A stretch of 62,427 nt of DNA, from positions 1 through 62,427 of the forward strand of contig VAXH01000072.1 of NCBI GenBank assembly GCA_005883955.1. The letters run 5' to 3'. The first letter of the stretch is position 1; every line of letters begins with the position of its first letter. The translations under genes were made by a program, and so were the position numbers. Positions 8,222 through 16,358 of this stretch are shown in pieces. Origin of the DNA: Actinomycetota bacterium (lineage in GTDB: Bacteria; Actinomycetota; Thermoleophilia; Gaiellales; Gaiellaceae). The notes below the pieces were generated by a model that was given only the letters and a program-made list of their open reading frames with translations, did not search any database and was not told the origin of the DNA.

Positions 8222-8872
8222 GTGGCGGCGACCGCTGAGCGTGTGAAGCCGAAACTGCGCGGTGTCTTCCACGAGCTTGGCTTCTACGCAGCGCTCGGGC
8301 TCGGCGTGGCCCTCGTCGTCACGGCCCACGAGGGTCGGGCGCGCATCGCCGCGGCAGTCTTCGCGGGCTCGGTCGCCTTCTGTTTCGGCGCGAGCGCGCT
8401 CTATCACCGACCGACCTGGAGGCCGCCGGTCCGGGCGTGGCTCGCGCGTCTCGACCACGCCGGCGTCTTTCTGATGATCGCCGGGACGTATACGCCGTTC
8501 GGGTTGCTCGTGATGTCCGAAGACTGGGCGCTGCCCGTCCTGACGATCGTCTGGACCGGAGCTGTCGGCGCGACGCTGTTGAAGCTCTTCTGGTACCGGG
8601 CGCCGAAGTGGCTCTCGGCCGCGATCGGCGTCGCGCTCGGCTGGGTGAGCGCGGCCGCGTTTTCGCAACTGCTCAAGGTGCCGGCTCCAGGGCTGGCGCT
8701 GGTGGTAGCGGGAGGCCTCCTCTACACCCTCGGCGCAATCGTCTATGCCTATCGGCGCCCCGATCCATACCCGCAGGTGTTCGGGTACCACGAGCTCTTT
8801 CACGTGCTCACCCTCGCGGCCGTCGGCTGCCAGTACGCGGCGATTGCCTTCTTCGTCCTGCCACGCGCCTGA
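8222..8872 (+). CDS. trhA: Hemolysin III / TrhA (PAQR) family membrane protein
   Basis: 216 residues and seven hydrophobic helices. Family signatures are present: HELGF near the start, SALYH after the second helix, LDHAGVFLMIAGTYTP, and YHELFHVL near the last helix; the conserved His, Asp and Ser residues of the putative metal site are retained. TrhA proteins influence membrane fluidity and lipid homeostasis; the older name hemolysin III does not imply haemolysis here. GTG start, probably leaderless. Confidence 0.9.
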   Translation: MAATAERVKPKLRGVFHELGFYAALGLGVALVVTAHEGRARIAAAVFAGSVAFCFGASALYHRPTWRPPVRAWLARLDHAGVFLMIAGTYTPFGLLVMSEDWALPVLTIVWTGAVGATLLKLFWYRAPKWLSAAIGVALGWVSAAAFSQLLKVPAPGLALVVAGGLLYTLGAIVYAYRRPDPYPQVFGYHELFHVLTLAAVGCQYAAIAFFVLPRA

Positions 8873-8998
8873 GCAGAAAATTTTCCCCCAGAAATGCCTA
8901 GTCCCTACGAACCCGAGGGCCCGCAGGGACTTGGCAGTCCAACTCTCGCAGGTCGGCGTTCGCGAGTCAACCCACGTCAGTACAGACCGCCTGCTCGA

Positions 8999-9004
8999 TA
9001 ACGT
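8999..9004 (+). promoter_or_regulatory. -10 element (TAACGT)
   Basis: TAACGT ends 9 bases before GTG 9014, supporting that start over the in-frame GTG three codons later. Confidence 0.4.
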
Positions 9005-9013
9005 CGCGGCCGG

Positions 9014-10015
9014 GTGCCGGCCGTGACTCGGAGAGTGACGCTGGAGCAGGCGCGGCGGATTGCCGTTCGGGCTCAGCTGCTGGACGGCTCCGCTCGCGGT
9101 GTGCTCTCGACCGTGCGCCAGCTCGGGTTCCTCCAGCTCGATCCCGTCTCGACCGTGGCGCCGCCGCAGCAGCTCGTCCTCTGGAGCCGGCTGGGCCCGT
9201 TCGACCGGACAGAGCTCGACCGCCTGCTCTGGGTGGAGCGGAAGCTCTTCGAGTGGAACGCCTTCATCTGGCCGATCGAGTCGTTGCCGCTGATCCGTGC
9301 GGAGATGCGGAGGATCCGCCGCGCCAACACATCGGCCCGCGACCGCTGGCGGCGCGAGTTCCTGCAGCGAAACGTGAGTTTCCGCCGCTACGTGCTCCGC
9401 CAGCTCGAAGAGCGCGGGCCGGTCCTCTCGCGCGAGTTGGAGGATCGCTCGACCCCGCGCCGCGGAAGGCACAGCTGGCACGGCAGCCGCCAGGTCGCGC
9501 AGATGCTCGAGCTGCTCCACCGCCGCGGCGAGCTCGCCGTGGTCGGACGCCGAAGCGGCCAGCGGCTCTGGGACCTCGCCGCCCGCTGGTACCCGGAGAC
9601 CGAGGTGGCGCCGCTGCGCGAGGCCGAGCGGATCCTTGCCGAGCAGCGCTTCCGGTCCCTCGGCGTCCGCCTCGAGCAGGGGGAGTGGCACGCCCACCCG
9701 GACGCGAGCGACGCGCCCGTGCCAGACCGGGCGACGCTGCTCTCGCCCTTCGACCGCCTCGTCCACGATCGCGATCGCGCCGAGGCACTCTTTGGTTTCC
9801 GCTACCGCCTGGAGATGTACGTCCCGCCGGCAAAGCGCGAGTACGGCTACTACGTCCTGCCACTGCTCGTCGGCGACCGGCTCGTCGGCCGCGCCGAGCC
9901 GCGGTTCGACCGCAAGACGCGGAAGCTCGAGCTGCTCGGCGCCTGGGGCGACAGCTCTCGGCTTGACCAGGTGCTCGCGGAGCTGGCCCTCTTTCTCGAG
10001 GCGCGCCTTGGTTGA
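9014..10015 (+). CDS. AlkZ/YcaQ-family winged-helix DNA glycosylase
   Basis: 333 residues of the HTH_42 (AlkZ/AlkX) family: tandem winged-helix domains in the first two thirds and a beta-rich C-terminus. The catalytic segment FLQLDPVSTVAPPQ has Q41-x-D43, i.e. the QxD form found in YcaQ/AlkX-type crosslink glycosylases rather than the QxQ form of antibiotic self-resistance AlkZ. It is expected to unhook or excise bulky alkylated purines. No biosynthetic gene cluster is adjacent, so a general repair role fits. Convergent with the GH65 gene (6 bases between stops). Confidence 0.8.
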   Translation: MPAVTRRVTLEQARRIAVRAQLLDGSARGVLSTVRQLGFLQLDPVSTVAPPQQLVLWSRLGPFDRTELDRLLWVERKLFEWNAFIWPIESLPLIRAEMRRIRRANTSARDRWRREFLQRNVSFRRYVLRQLEERGPVLSRELEDRSTPRRGRHSWHGSRQVAQMLELLHRRGELAVVGRRSGQRLWDLAARWYPETEVAPLREAERILAEQRFRSLGVRLEQGEWHAHPDASDAPVPDRATLLSPFDRLVHDRDRAEALFGFRYRLEMYVPPAKREYGYYVLPLLVGDRLVGRAEPRFDRKTRKLELLGAWGDSSRLDQVLAELALFLEARLG

Positions 10016-10021
10016 CCGACT

Positions 10022-12430
10022 TCAGTTCGCGGCGGGGCGCGTCCCGCCCCTACGAGCCCTGCGACGGCGCCGCTTCGCATCCGGCTGGCGGACCATCGGC
10101 TCTCGTCCGGGCGGCTGGGTCGGCGCCGGATCGTCGGAGACGGTCGGCTTAATCTGCTGAGTGACGGGCTTTTGCTGCGAGACCCTGATCCGGTCGCCGT
10201 AGTGTGAGAGCTCGAGGGGCTTGCCCTCGGCGAGCGTGTACGTCGCCTCGGTCTTAGTCGCCTCGACCTTCAGCAGCCGGCCGCGGAAGCGGAGCCCGAA
10301 GGCGAGCCGCTCGAGCCGGGCCGGAAGTTTCGGGGCGAAGCTGAGGAAGCCGTCGTGATCGCGCATGCCGCCCAGGCCGGCGACCGCCGCCAGCCAGGCG
10401 CCGGCGAGCGAGGCGATGTGGACGCCGTCGCGTGTGTTGTGCTCGAGGTCGTGCAGGTCCATCAGCGCGGCCTCGCCGAAGTAGTCGTAGGCCAGCTCGA
10501 GGTGCCCGACCTCGGCGGCCACGATGGCCTGCGTGCAGGCCGAGAGCGAGGAGTCCCGCACGGTCAGCGGCTCGTAGTAGGCGAAATTTCTCGCCTTCTC
10601 CTCGTCGGTGAAGGCGTCGCCGCGCCAGTGCAGCGCAAGCACGAGGTCGGCCTGCTTGACGACCTGTTTGCGGTAGAGGTCGAAGTAGGGGAAGTGCAGG
10701 AGCAGCGGGTACTGGTCGGGCTTCGTGTTCGCGAAGTCCCAGACCTGGTGGTCGGTAAAGCCCTCGGATTGACAGTGAACGCCGAGGGCCTCGTCCCACG
10801 GAACGACCATGTCACGGGCTGCGTCACGCCAGGCGGCCGCTTCCTCGAGGCCGGCGTCGAGCTCGGCCGCTTCGTCGGGATGACGGACGACCGCGTCGGC
10901 GGCTGCGATCAGGTTTCGCTGGGCAAGCAGGTTCGTGAAGACGTTGTTGTCGGCGATCGCGCTGTATTCGTCGGGCCCCGTGACCCCGTCGATGCGGAAG
11001 CGCCCCGCTGGATCGTGGTGGCCGAGCGAAAGCCACAGCCGCGCCGTTTCGACGAGCAGCTCCAGTCCGGCTTCGAGCTCGAAGACCTCGTCCTCGACGG
11101 CCGCCTGGTAGCGGACGACGGCGTCGGCGACATTGGCACTGATGTGAAAAGCCGCCGTCCCGGCCGGCCAGTAGCCGGAGCACTCCTGGCCGCGGATCGT
11201 CCGCCAGGGAAACGCCGCGCCCTTCAGACCGAGCTGGCGCGCTCGGTCGCGGGCCAGCTCGAGCGTCGAGTGGCGCCAGAGCAGCGCGTCACGCGTTGCG
11301 TCCGGGGCCGTGTAGGTGAGCACCGGGAGGACGAAGCGCTCCGTGTCCCAGAAGGTGTGGCCGTCGTAGCCGGGTCCGGTCAACCCCTTGGCGGGAATCG
11401 CCCGCTGCTCGGCGCGCGCGCCTGCCTGGACGGTGTGGAAGAGCGCGAAGCGGACGGCTTGCTGAAGCTCAGTGTCCCCCTCGAGCTCGACGTCGGCGCA
11501 GGCCCAGAAGTCGTCGAGGTATGCCCGCTGCCCTTCGAGGAGTTTGTCCCAGCCCGCGTACTTGGCCTTGGCGACGGCCGCGATCACCTGGTCGCGGATC
11601 GCCGCCAACGAGCGCTGGCTCGACCAGCCGTAGGACAGGAACTTGACCACCGTCAGCCGCTCGCCGACGGCGAGATCGGCGGCGATCGTCACCCGCCCGA
11701 TGTCTTGCTCGCTCTCGGCGAACGAGACTGTCCCGTCGGGGCCTTCGATGACGTGATCCATCGCAGCCGCCATCATGAGCTTGCTGCGCCTAGTCGAGTG
11801 AACGAGCACGACCCTGGAGTCCCGGTCCGAGAAGTCCTCCGACTCCAACGGGGACTCGAGCATCGCCGCCGTCCGCGGGTCGTTCGAGGTCGGCGGCGCC
11901 GGCTCGTTGGCGATCAGCTCGGATTGGATGGCGACGCGTAGCGGCGAATCGACCGGCTCGACCTCGTAGAGGATCGCCGCGGCGGAGCGGTGGGCGAAGG
12001 AGACGAGTCGCGTCGAATCGACCCGGACGACCTTTCCGGCCGGGGATTCCCACTCGACGTGCCGTCGCAGAACTCCGTTGCGGAGGTCGAGCACACGCTC
12101 ATGGGCCAGCAGGCGCCCGTAGCGCACATCGAACGGCTCGTCGTCGGCGAGCAGGCGGATGATCTTGCCGTTGGTGACGTTCAGAACCGTCTGGCCGGAC
12201 TCGGGGAAGCCGTAGCCCGCCTCGGCGTAGGGGAGAGGCCGCTGCTCGTAGAAGGAGTTCAGGTAGGTCCCCGGGATTCCGAAGGGCTCGCCCTCGTCGA
12301 GGTTGGCGCGGAGACCGATGTGCCCGTTCGAGAGCGCGAACACGGACTCCGTCTGGGCGAGTACGTTGAGGTCGAGGTGCGTCTCGCGGACGCTCCAGGG
12401 CTCGACGGCGAAGGCAGGGTGGGTGATCAC
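10022..12430 (-). CDS. Glycoside hydrolase family 65 disaccharide phosphorylase
   Basis: 802 residues, normal length for GH65 maltose, trehalose or kojibiose phosphorylases. It has the N-terminal beta-sandwich, the (alpha/alpha)6 barrel with the catalytic acid Glu near residue 488 in TGPDEY, and the KQADLVLAL segment that helps to bind phosphate. It would phosphorolyse an alpha-glucosyl disaccharide to beta-glucose 1-phosphate plus glucose in the cytoplasm. The beta-phosphoglucomutase gene just upstream (GTGA overlap) would convert that product to glucose 6-phosphate, so the pair is a disaccharide-use module. The exact sugar cannot be told from sequence. The C-terminus is Arg-rich. Confidence 0.92.
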   Translation of the reverse strand: MITHPAFAVEPWSVRETHLDLNVLAQTESVFALSNGHIGLRANLDEGEPFGIPGTYLNSFYEQRPLPYAEAGYGFPESGQTVLNVTNGKIIRLLADDEPFDVRYGRLLAHERVLDLRNGVLRRHVEWESPAGKVVRVDSTRLVSFAHRSAAAILYEVEPVDSPLRVAIQSELIANEPAPPTSNDPRTAAMLESPLESEDFSDRDSRVVLVHSTRRSKLMMAAAMDHVIEGPDGTVSFAESEQDIGRVTIAADLAVGERLTVVKFLSYGWSSQRSLAAIRDQVIAAVAKAKYAGWDKLLEGQRAYLDDFWACADVELEGDTELQQAVRFALFHTVQAGARAEQRAIPAKGLTGPGYDGHTFWDTERFVLPVLTYTAPDATRDALLWRHSTLELARDRARQLGLKGAAFPWRTIRGQECSGYWPAGTAAFHISANVADAVVRYQAAVEDEVFELEAGLELLVETARLWLSLGHHDPAGRFRIDGVTGPDEYSAIADNNVFTNLLAQRNLIAAADAVVRHPDEAAELDAGLEEAAAWRDAARDMVVPWDEALGVHCQSEGFTDHQVWDFANTKPDQYPLLLHFPYFDLYRKQVVKQADLVLALHWRGDAFTDEEKARNFAYYEPLTVRDSSLSACTQAIVAAEVGHLELAYDYFGEAALMDLHDLEHNTRDGVHIASLAGAWLAAVAGLGGMRDHDGFLSFAPKLPARLERLAFGLRFRGRLLKVEATKTEATYTLAEGKPLELSHYGDRIRVSQQKPVTQQIKPTVSDDPAPTQPPGREPMVRQPDAKRRRRRARRGGTRPAAN

Positions 12431-13188
12431 TCGTGCTCCAGCAGCTCGGCCAGGTCGTCCACGACCACGTCGGCTCCGTGCTCGAGCAGGGCTTCCCGTT
12501 GCCCCGTCCGGTTGACGCCGACGACGAAGCCGAAGTGCCCGGCGCGGCCGGCCTCGACGCCCGCCAGCGCGTCCTCGAAGACCGCCGCTTCGGCCGGTCG
12601 GACGCCGACCTCCTTCGCCGCGGCGAGGAACGTGTCGGGCGCGGGTTTTCCTTGCAGGCGTCTCTGCTCGACGACGACCCCGTCGATGCGGACCTCGAAC
12701 AGGTCCTCGATCCCGGCGGCGTCGAGCACGTCCTTGCAGTTCGCGCTGGCGGACACGACCGCAGTGTGGAGCCCCGCCTCGCGGACTGCATGCACGTACC
12801 GAACGGAGCCCGCGTAGGCCTCGACGCCGTCGCGCTTCAAGAGCGCGAGCACGAGCTCGTTCTTGCGGTTCCCGAGACCGCGGACCGTCTCCACCGAGGG
12901 CGGGTCGTTCGGATTCCCCTCCGGCAGCGCGATCCCTCGCGAGGCCAGGAACGAGCGCACGCCGTCGTAGCGCGGCTTGCCGTCGACGTACTTGTCGTAG
13001 TCAGCGACCGGATCGAAGGGGACAAAGGGCTCGCCGGTTCGGTTGGCGCGCTCTTGCAGGTACGCGTCGAACATCTCCTTCCACGCGGCGGTGTGGACCT
13101 TGGCGGTCTGGGTGAGGACGCCGTCGAGGTCGAAGAGGCAGGCGCGGATTCCGCTCGGCAACCCGAGCTGCTGCGCGTCGCCGGGCAC
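12427..13188 (-). CDS. pgmB: Beta-phosphoglucomutase (HAD superfamily)
   Basis: About 253 residues from GTG 13188; an alternative TTG at 13209 would add seven residues, and no clear ribosome site decides between them. HAD motif I is FDLDGVLT (nucleophile Asp20, acid Asp22). An alpha-helical cap follows, then the serine motif VVSASAN, the lysine motif QGKPAPDTF and the acidic motif VFEDALAG. It interconverts beta-glucose 1-phosphate and glucose 6-phosphate. Cotranscribed with the GH65 phosphorylase through a GTGA overlap. The upstream region is the unusual repeat-filled gap described next. Confidence 0.9.
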   Translation of the reverse strand: MPGDAQQLGLPSGIRACLFDLDGVLTQTAKVHTAAWKEMFDAYLQERANRTGEPFVPFDPVADYDKYVDGKPRYDGVRSFLASRGIALPEGNPNDPPSVETVRGLGNRKNELVLALLKRDGVEAYAGSVRYVHAVREAGLHTAVVSASANCKDVLDAAGIEDLFEVRIDGVVVEQRRLQGKPAPDTFLAAAKEVGVRPAEAAVFEDALAGVEAGRAGHFGFVVGVNRTGQREALLEHGADVVVDDLAELLEHE

Positions 13189-13285
13189 AAGCGGACCGTA
13201 CAAAAACAAGGAAACGGGGACCGCTTTAACGCGATGGAGTCTGCCGACGGTCCGCGGAAACCTCTGAACGCAATGCGGCCTTGCT

Positions 13286-13566
13286 CGTTTTAACCCGGCA
13301 GCGGACGAAGACCCCGCTTCTGACCAAACGAAACGGCGGCCCGAGGCATCGCTTGCGATGCCGGCCTGGAGGTCGTGGCGGCTTTTGCCGCCGCGACCGT
13401 TTTAACCCGGCAGCGGACGAAGACCCCGCTTCGGACCAAACGAAACGGCGGCCCGAGGCATCGCTTGCGATGCCGGCCTGGAGGTCGTGGCGGCTTTGCC
13501 GCCGCGACCGTTTTAACCCGGCACCGGACGAAGACCCCGCTTGGACCAAACGAAACGGCGGCCCGA
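13286..13566. repeat. Tandem repeat, 112/111-bp unit, about 2.5 copies
   Basis: Units start at 13286, 13398 and 13509 (each opening CGTTTTAACCCGGC). The first two are nearly identical over their whole length and the third diverges near 13566. Each full unit contains an 8-bp hairpin (GGCATCGC with GCGATGCC, 2-base loop) and a 6-bp hairpin (GGCGGC with GCCGCC, loop TTTT or TTT). Stop codons and the changing period argue against coding. On the minus strand each unit carries GGGTTAAAACGG, which could serve as a -10 region towards pgmB. Confidence 0.85.
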
Positions 13567-13580
13567 AGGCCGCCGTTTCG
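13551..13580. other. Perfect hairpin closing the repeat array
   Basis: A 13-bp stem (13551-13563 with 13568-13580) with the 4-base loop CGAA. It uses the CGAAACGGCGGCC of the repeat unit and replaces the rest of the third copy. No T-run follows on either side. Confidence 0.6.
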
Positions 13581-13819
13581 TTCGCCGAGTCGATTTCGCT
13601 TTCGTCCACCGTTCTCGTTGACCTTCGGCTTCCGCCTACGGCCCTCGGGCTCGGCTTCGTCCTACTTGCGCTCCGTGCTCGGCGCGCGAGGGAATCTAGG
13701 GGGCCTCGGGTCCCGGCACAAGGGGTCCCTGAAACAAAAATGTCGCAATTTGGAGGCTCGGCATCGCGGACCCGGCTCCAGGCGCTGTCGCCGAGGCGGG
13801 TCCTTCACTCGGGTTTAGC
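13581..13819. other. Gene-free stretch with possible structured RNA
   Basis: No convincing coding frame. GGGTCCC occurs twice (about 13708 and 13724), and GGACCCG near 13768 pairs with CGGGTCC near 13797 around an inner GGCG/CGCC hairpin. The stretch ends at a rightward intrinsic terminator (13820-13851), so a small RNA or a leader transcript is possible. I could not match it to a known riboswitch. Confidence 0.3.
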
Positions 13820-13851
13820 GGCCGCGGTGGCAAAGCCGCCTCGGCCTTTTT
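13820..13851 (+). terminator. Intrinsic terminator
   Basis: GGCCGCGGTGGC (13820-13831) pairs with GCCGCCTCGGCC (13835-13846), 10 of 12 positions with the remainder wobble or mismatch, around an AAA loop, followed directly by TTTTT. It faces rightwards, about 170 bases before the next gene, so it ends a transcript that arises in the gene-free region. Confidence 0.65.
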
Positions 13852-13954
13852 GGTCGGCGTCGCAAGCGAGCGCCTTCGCGGCCGGCCTGCTTCCAGAGCC
13901 CGTGCTGGTCGATCGCCGAGGGCTGACCGAGGGATTCTTAGTCCCCTCTTATCG

Positions 13955-13973
13955 CGCTCTCAGGCCGCTCTCA
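13955..13973. promoter_or_regulatory. Direct repeat CGCTCTCA x2, 11-bp period
   Basis: CGCTCTCA at 13955-13962 and 13966-13973, about 50 bases before the start at 14025. Geometry and sequence match the GCTCTCAG repeats near 207-237 and the CTCAT boxes of the two-component locus, so the response regulator at 1618-2298 is a candidate activator of this operon. Confidence 0.45.
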
Positions 13974-14024
13974 CGCCCTGGTGATTCGGTTAGGCGTGTC
14001 AATTCCCAACGAAAGGAACATCCG

Positions 14025-14705
14025 ATGAGCAGCAGGCTCAGGCCCAAGGTGATCGCGGGAGCCGTCGCAGGTCTCGCCGTAGCCGGCGGGGGCGGCGCCT
14101 ACGCGGCGACGCAATTCGGCTCGCCGCAGCAAGAGAACCAAGCAGTGCTGAACGACGCTGCCAAGCAGCTGGGCGTCGAGCCGAGCGCGCTCAGCGCCGC
14201 GCTGAAGAAGGCGGCCGAGAATCGTGTCGACGAGGCCGTCGTGGCGGGCCGGTTGACGCAGGCCCAGGGCGACGAGCTCAAGCAACGGATCGAGTCCGGC
14301 GACGTGCCGCTGTTCGGCGGGCCGGGCTTCGGCTTCCACGAGAGAGGAGCGTTGTTTGGGGGCCTCGACGCCGCGGCGAGCTATCTCGGCCTGACCGACG
14401 CCCAGGTGCGCTCGGACTTCCGGAGCGGGAAGTCGCTCGCCGACATCGCGGACGCACAGGGCAAGTCCGTCGACGGACTCGTCCAGGCGATAGTCGACGC
14501 CGCCAAGACGAAGATCGCCGCCGCCGTGGCCGCCGGCCGCCTGACGCAGTCGCAGGCCGACTCGATTCTGTCCGGACTGAAGTCGCACGTCACCGACTTC
14601 GTCAACAGAACGCCGCCCCGTTTCGGGCTCCATAACGGCTTCCGAGGAGGCGGCGTCCGTGGAGGCCCGCTGGTCGGCCCCGGCTTGGACGGATCGGGGC
14701 TCTAA
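14025..14705 (+). CDS. Secreted helical repeat protein
   Basis: 226 residues from ATG 14025 (GAAAGGAAC upstream). Signal peptide: basic start, Ala/Gly/Val core about residues 9-27, probable cleavage after AYA. The mature part has two related helical segments of the form LGVxxSALxxALKKAxxxxVDxAVxAGRLTQAQGDEL and AAAVAAGRLTQSQADSIL, resembling calcium-binding-like or swarming-motility repeats common in Actinobacteria. The C-terminus is Gly/Arg-rich. First gene of a four-gene operon that leads into apbE and a ferric-reductase-like protein. Its role there is unknown; it could be a periplasmic partner. Confidence 0.75.
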   Translation: MSSRLRPKVIAGAVAGLAVAGGGGAYAATQFGSPQQENQAVLNDAAKQLGVEPSALSAALKKAAENRVDEAVVAGRLTQAQGDELKQRIESGDVPLFGGPGFGFHERGALFGGLDAAASYLGLTDAQVRSDFRSGKSLADIADAQGKSVDGLVQAIVDAAKTKIAAAVAAGRLTQSQADSILSGLKSHVTDFVNRTPPRFGLHNGFRGGGVRGGPLVGPGLDGSGL

Positions 14706-14957
14706 TTGTCCCGCATCGAAGCGGCGAAGCGGCGAGCGGGCGCGGTCAAGCGCACGCTCGCGGTCCTGGCGGCGGCCGGCCTCGTCGTCGTCGGGGGGCT
14801 GGCGCGTGCCACGAACCCCGGTCACGCCGCGACGACGAGCCGGGCTACCGGCTCGTCGCGGTCCGTGACGGGCGCGGAGTCGGATAGCTCGAACTCGGAC
14901 GACTTCTCGATCGCACCCTCCACGGGCCAGTCGCAGGTTCAGACCCATGTCTCCTGA
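14706..14957 (+). CDS. Small membrane protein with Ser/Asp-rich tail
   Basis: 83 residues from TTG 14706, which follows the upstream TAA with no gap. A basic N-terminus, one hydrophobic helix (about 18-33), then a Ser/Thr/Asp-rich outside tail ending in QVQTHVS. Such small proteins often sit next to apbE in Actinobacteria, but I cannot name a function. A TGAE stretch recalls the flavinylation motif (TGAT/S) but lacks the final acceptor Thr/Ser. Overlaps apbE by 11 bases. Confidence 0.65.
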   Translation: MSRIEAAKRRAGAVKRTLAVLAAAGLVVVGGLARATNPGHAATTSRATGSSRSVTGAESDSSNSDDFSIAPSTGQSQVQTHVS

Positions 14958-15801
14958 CCGGTTCGAGGCGATGGGAGTCGACGTGCTCGTCGGCGGCGCG
15001 ACCGAAGCCGAGCTCGAAGCCGTTGGGCTCCTCTTCGAGAAGCTCGATCGGACGTTCAGCCGCTTCCGTGCCGACAGTGAGCTCAACCGCGTCAATGCAG
15101 GAACGGCCGAGTTCGTCCCAGCCTCGCCGATGTTCGCGCAAGTGCTGGCGCTGGCGCTGGATGCGGCGCTGCGGACGGACGGGCTCGTCGATCCAACGCT
15201 CGGTGCGGCGATCGAAGCCGCGGGCTACGACCGCGACTTTGCCGAACTCACAGACGACGAGCGTCCCCCGAGAACCGCTTTCCCAGGAAGTTGGCGCCAC
15301 GTTCGTGTCGCCGGGCCGCTCGTCTTCCGCTATCCCGGCACGAAGCTCGATCTCAACTGCGTCGTCAAGGGCCTCGCCGTCGACGCCGCCCTGCAGCAGC
15401 TCGGCGGGGACGGCTTCGTCGCAGCCGGCGGCGACGTCGCCGTCCGCGGCAGTGCGGTCGTCGGCCTCCCCGGAGGTGGCTCGCTGACGCTCCGGGACGG
15501 CGGCCTGGCGACCAGCGGCACGACGCAGCGGCGCTGGTTGCGCGGCGGCCTCACTCAGCACCACCTGATCGACCCGCGCACCGGCAGGCCGTCCACGTCG
15601 CCGTGGTCCGAGGTCACCGTCGCCGCCGGCAGCTGCCTCGAGGCCGACGTCGCCGCCAAGGCTGCGTTCCTGCTCGCGGACGACGGGCCTGACTGGCTCG
15701 ACGACCGGGAACTGCCGGGTCGTTTCCGCGCCGGAAACGTCGAGGTCGCGAACCGGTCGTGGCGCCGCGCTCTGGAGCCAGAGCCTGCCCAGGCAGCGTG
15801 A
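14947..15801 (+). CDS. apbE: FAD:protein FMN transferase
   Basis: 284 residues of the ApbE family, slightly shorter than typical. Visible features are the N-terminal MG segment (EAMGVDV), SRFRADSELNRVN, the LDLNCVVKGLAVDAA helix and GGDVAVRG for FAD binding, and the C-terminal HHLIDPRTGRP. ApbE moves FMN from FAD to a Thr/Ser of a target protein, usually outside the membrane; this protein has no obvious lipobox or signal peptide, so it may act in the cytoplasm or use a non-classical route. No standard flavinylation target is seen in the operon. Next gene overlaps by GTGA. Confidence 0.9.
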   Translation: MSPDRFEAMGVDVLVGGATEAELEAVGLLFEKLDRTFSRFRADSELNRVNAGTAEFVPASPMFAQVLALALDAALRTDGLVDPTLGAAIEAAGYDRDFAELTDDERPPRTAFPGSWRHVRVAGPLVFRYPGTKLDLNCVVKGLAVDAALQQLGGDGFVAAGGDVAVRGSAVVGLPGGGSLTLRDGGLATSGTTQRRWLRGGLTQHHLIDPRTGRPSTSPWSEVTVAAGSCLEADVAAKAAFLLADDGPDWLDDRELPGRFRAGNVEVANRSWRRALEPEPAQAA

Positions 15802-16358
15802 CCCTTTTCGAGTGGTACCTGGCCCGCGCGAGCGGAATCGTCGCGTTCGTGCTGCTGACGATCGCGGTCGTGCTCGGGTTGACGCTCTCCGGCCGGGCGG
15901 CGCTGCCCGGCTGGCCGCGCTTCGCGCTCGAGGACGTCCACCGGTTTGCCGGCCTGCTCACCGGGACGTTCGTCTCGCTGCACGTGCTGACACTGTTCGT
16001 CGACTTGTACCTGCCCTTCTCCCTGACGCAACTGGTCGCCCCGGGCACGTCGAGCTATCGCCCGCTGTCGACCGCCCTCGGCATCGTCGCCGCAGAGCTG
16101 CTGCTTGCCCTCGCGATCACCAACCGCTACCGGAAGGCGCTCTCGTACCGGTTCTGGCGCCGTGCGCACTATCTGAACTTCGCCGTCTGGGGGCTCGCAC
16201 TCGTCCACGGGATCTTCGCGGGAACCGACCGCGGCGCCCCCTGGGCGGACTTCCTCTACGGCTGCTCGGCCGCCGCGGTGGCTGGCTTCGCCCTCTGGCG
16301 CGCGAGGGCCGGGGTGCGGCCGCCGGCCGCACCCCCCTCTACCGCACGCGCAGGGTGA
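15798..16358 (+). CDS. Ferric-reductase-like transmembrane protein
   Basis: 186 residues from GTG 15798, which overlaps the apbE stop as GTGA. Five to six helices with paired histidines (DVHRFAGLLTG...LHVLTLF, then RRAHYLNFAVWGLALVHGIFAG), the pattern of heme b-binding ferric reductase/MsrQ-type domains. No FAD/NADPH domain is attached. It probably passes electrons across the membrane to a flavoprotein matured by ApbE. Its last 20 bases overlap the end of the convergent gene. Confidence 0.85.
   Translation: MTLFEWYLARASGIVAFVLLTIAVVLGLTLSGRAALPGWPRFALEDVHRFAGLLTGTFVSLHVLTLFVDLYLPFSLTQLVAPGTSSYRPLSTALGIVAAELLLALAITNRYRKALSYRFWRRAHYLNFAVWGLALVHGIFAGTDRGAPWADFLYGCSAAAVAGFALWRARAGVRPPAAPPSTARAG

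Noticed and set aside
13286-13566. CRISPR array
   Set aside because: The units are 112 bp and almost wholly identical, with no alternating unique spacers; no cas genes.
14706-14957. Flavinylation site in the small membrane protein
   Set aside because: TGAE lacks the acceptor Thr/Ser of the (S/T)GA(T/S) motif.
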